From contig CAYPYG010000002.1 of NCBI GenBank assembly GCA_964415175.1, forward strand, positions 62,001 to 126,000: a DNA stretch of 64,000 nucleotides. Direction: 5' to 3'. Below the pieces are notes generated by a model. The model had not been told where the DNA came from, searched no databases, and worked only from the letters and a program-made list of their open reading frames with translations. Both the position numbers and the translations under genes were made by a program. The DNA is from UBA2231 sp964415175. Its GTDB lineage: Bacteria > Elusimicrobiota > Elusimicrobia > Elusimicrobiales > UBA9959. Of this stretch, positions 63,561 through 64,000 are shown piece by piece (position 1 is the first letter of the stretch; every line of letters begins with the position of its first letter).

Positions 63561-63634
63561 GCCCCTGTAGCTCAGTCGGTTAGAGCAATCCGCTCATAAC
63601 GGATGGGTCGTAGGTTCAAGTCCTACCGGGGGCA
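63561..63634 (+). tRNA. tRNA with CAU anticodon, probably tRNA-Ile2
   Basis: A 74-nt cloverleaf: acceptor GCCCCTG / CGGGGGC (one U-G pair), D arm TAGCTCAGTCGGTTAGAGCA, anticodon stem ATCCG / CGGAT with loop CTCATAA (anticodon CAU), T arm GTAGGTTCAAGTCCTAC, discriminator A. CCA is not encoded. The body and T arm resemble Ile2 tRNAs of E. coli and Bacillus more than elongator or initiator Met; the first acceptor pair is G-C, not the initiator type. Reads AUA if lysidine-modified, AUG if Met. Confidence 0.85.
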
Positions 63635-63642
63635 GTCATATT

Positions 63643-63675
63643 AAAAGCCGTCCGCTTGCCGCGGACGGCTTTTTT
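63643..63675 (+). terminator. Intrinsic terminator after the tRNA
   Basis: A 13-bp perfect stem AAAAGCCGTCCGC / GCGGACGGCTTTT with loop TTGCC and extra T residues. The A/T symmetry means it can also end the minus-strand gene that follows. Confidence 0.9.
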
Positions 63676-63702
63676 ATCGCCCCCGGAGCGGGCCGCGGTT
63701 AC

Positions 63703-64000
63703 TTACTTCTTGATCGCTTTGCCTTTTTCGTAGCGGTATTCGGCGGCGGCGGGGCCGTGGACCTTGAGGCTTTCCAGTTTGCCGTCCGAGAAGACGAATT
63801 CCTTTTCCGGGGAGCCGTCGGGGCCGTAGAAGACGGCGATGCCGTCCGGCAGGCTGCCGCTCAGCGAGGTGAGGTTGAACGAGGCGTCCAGTATCACCCG
63901 GCCCTTGTAGCGGTTCTCGTAATGGAAGGAGTAGCGCTCGCCGCGGGCCAGCGGCTGCGACTTGACCGTGTAGGGAGAGGCCGCCGGCTTGGCGGCGGCC
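63703..64000 (-). CDS. Hypothetical protein, 3' part only
   Basis: The minus-strand frame is open to the window edge, so the N-terminus is missing; 98 residues are visible. The sequence (GERYSFHYENRYKGRVILDA, VFYGPDGSPEKEFVFSDGKL) shows short beta repeats of the YxxDGxxxxxxxFxxGxL kind seen in MORN or toxin-antitoxin YwqK-like proteins. Similarity is weak and the function is not assigned. Confidence 0.55.
   Translation of the reverse strand, partial: AAAKPAASPYTVKSQPLARGERYSFHYENRYKGRVILDASFNLTSLSGSLPDGIAVFYGPDGSPEKEFVFSDGKLESLKVHGPAAAEYRYEKGKAIKK

Overview
The window is a GC-rich bacterial chromosome segment centred on the replication initiation locus (dnaA-dnaN-dciA-like-gyrB-gyrA, about 26.2-34.4 kb). 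About 58 protein genes are supported, plus one tRNA, several terminators, an extended -10 promoter family, two related small inverted-repeat elements and one probable small insertion. The host looks Gram-negative (lipoproteins, type IV pilus PilT and a pilin-like protein, MarC, a Yej-type importer). The gene content and protein style suggest an Elusimicrobiota-like lineage. That is an inference; there is no rRNA here to settle it.

Left arm (1-26.2 kb): a truncated DUF4105-like gene; glyA; an rsmI gene fused to a YwlE-like phosphatase; a GAF/HD-GYP protein; dapB with an alpha/beta hydrolase; a small basic repeat protein; a tightly overlapping operon folD - Lys-rich secreted protein - GNAT - methyltransferase; a stand-alone receiver protein; rlmN; an SH3b protein; a minus-strand run PHP - GDPD - nadA; an Nfu-type scaffold; a cobalamin adenosyltransferase-like gene overlapping a secreted GH13 amylase; then a six-gene minus-strand operon nadD/yqeK fusion - lytR_C - pilT - cyclic-nucleotide-binding protein - rsfS - argS. 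A DUF2064 protein and the tldE/tldD pair lead up to the origin.

Origin: an AT-rich stretch before dnaA ends in two perfect DnaA boxes, the second covering the dnaA GTG start codon. Two weaker boxes lie between dnaA and dnaN. recF is not in its common place after dnaN.

Right arm (34.4-64 kb), mostly plus strand: marC, a TPR protein, adenosine deaminase, a K+/H+-type antiporter, an MFS transporter, ettA, a pilin-like gene with a lipoprotein, a small AlaX-type editing protein, an orphan ablB-like acetyltransferase, a YgjV-like protein and an ACT protein. Then comes the most interesting locus (47.8-52.1 kb). A DUF2207-type membrane protein ends in eight Ala-Cys-His-X repeats. It is followed by a radical SAM/SPASM protein with a PqqD-like N-terminus and by a membrane protein, and looks like an uncharacterised peptide-modification system. 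Next is a complete five-gene Yej/Opp-type peptide importer, a lipoprotein, a YARHG/propeller secreted protein of different composition, nifU-nifS, a CAU-anticodon tRNA (probably Ile2) and a truncated gene.

A recurring regulatory theme is an extended -10 (TGnTAnAAT or close) placed only 6-7 nt before the start codon of several genes, which implies leaderless or nearly leaderless mRNAs.
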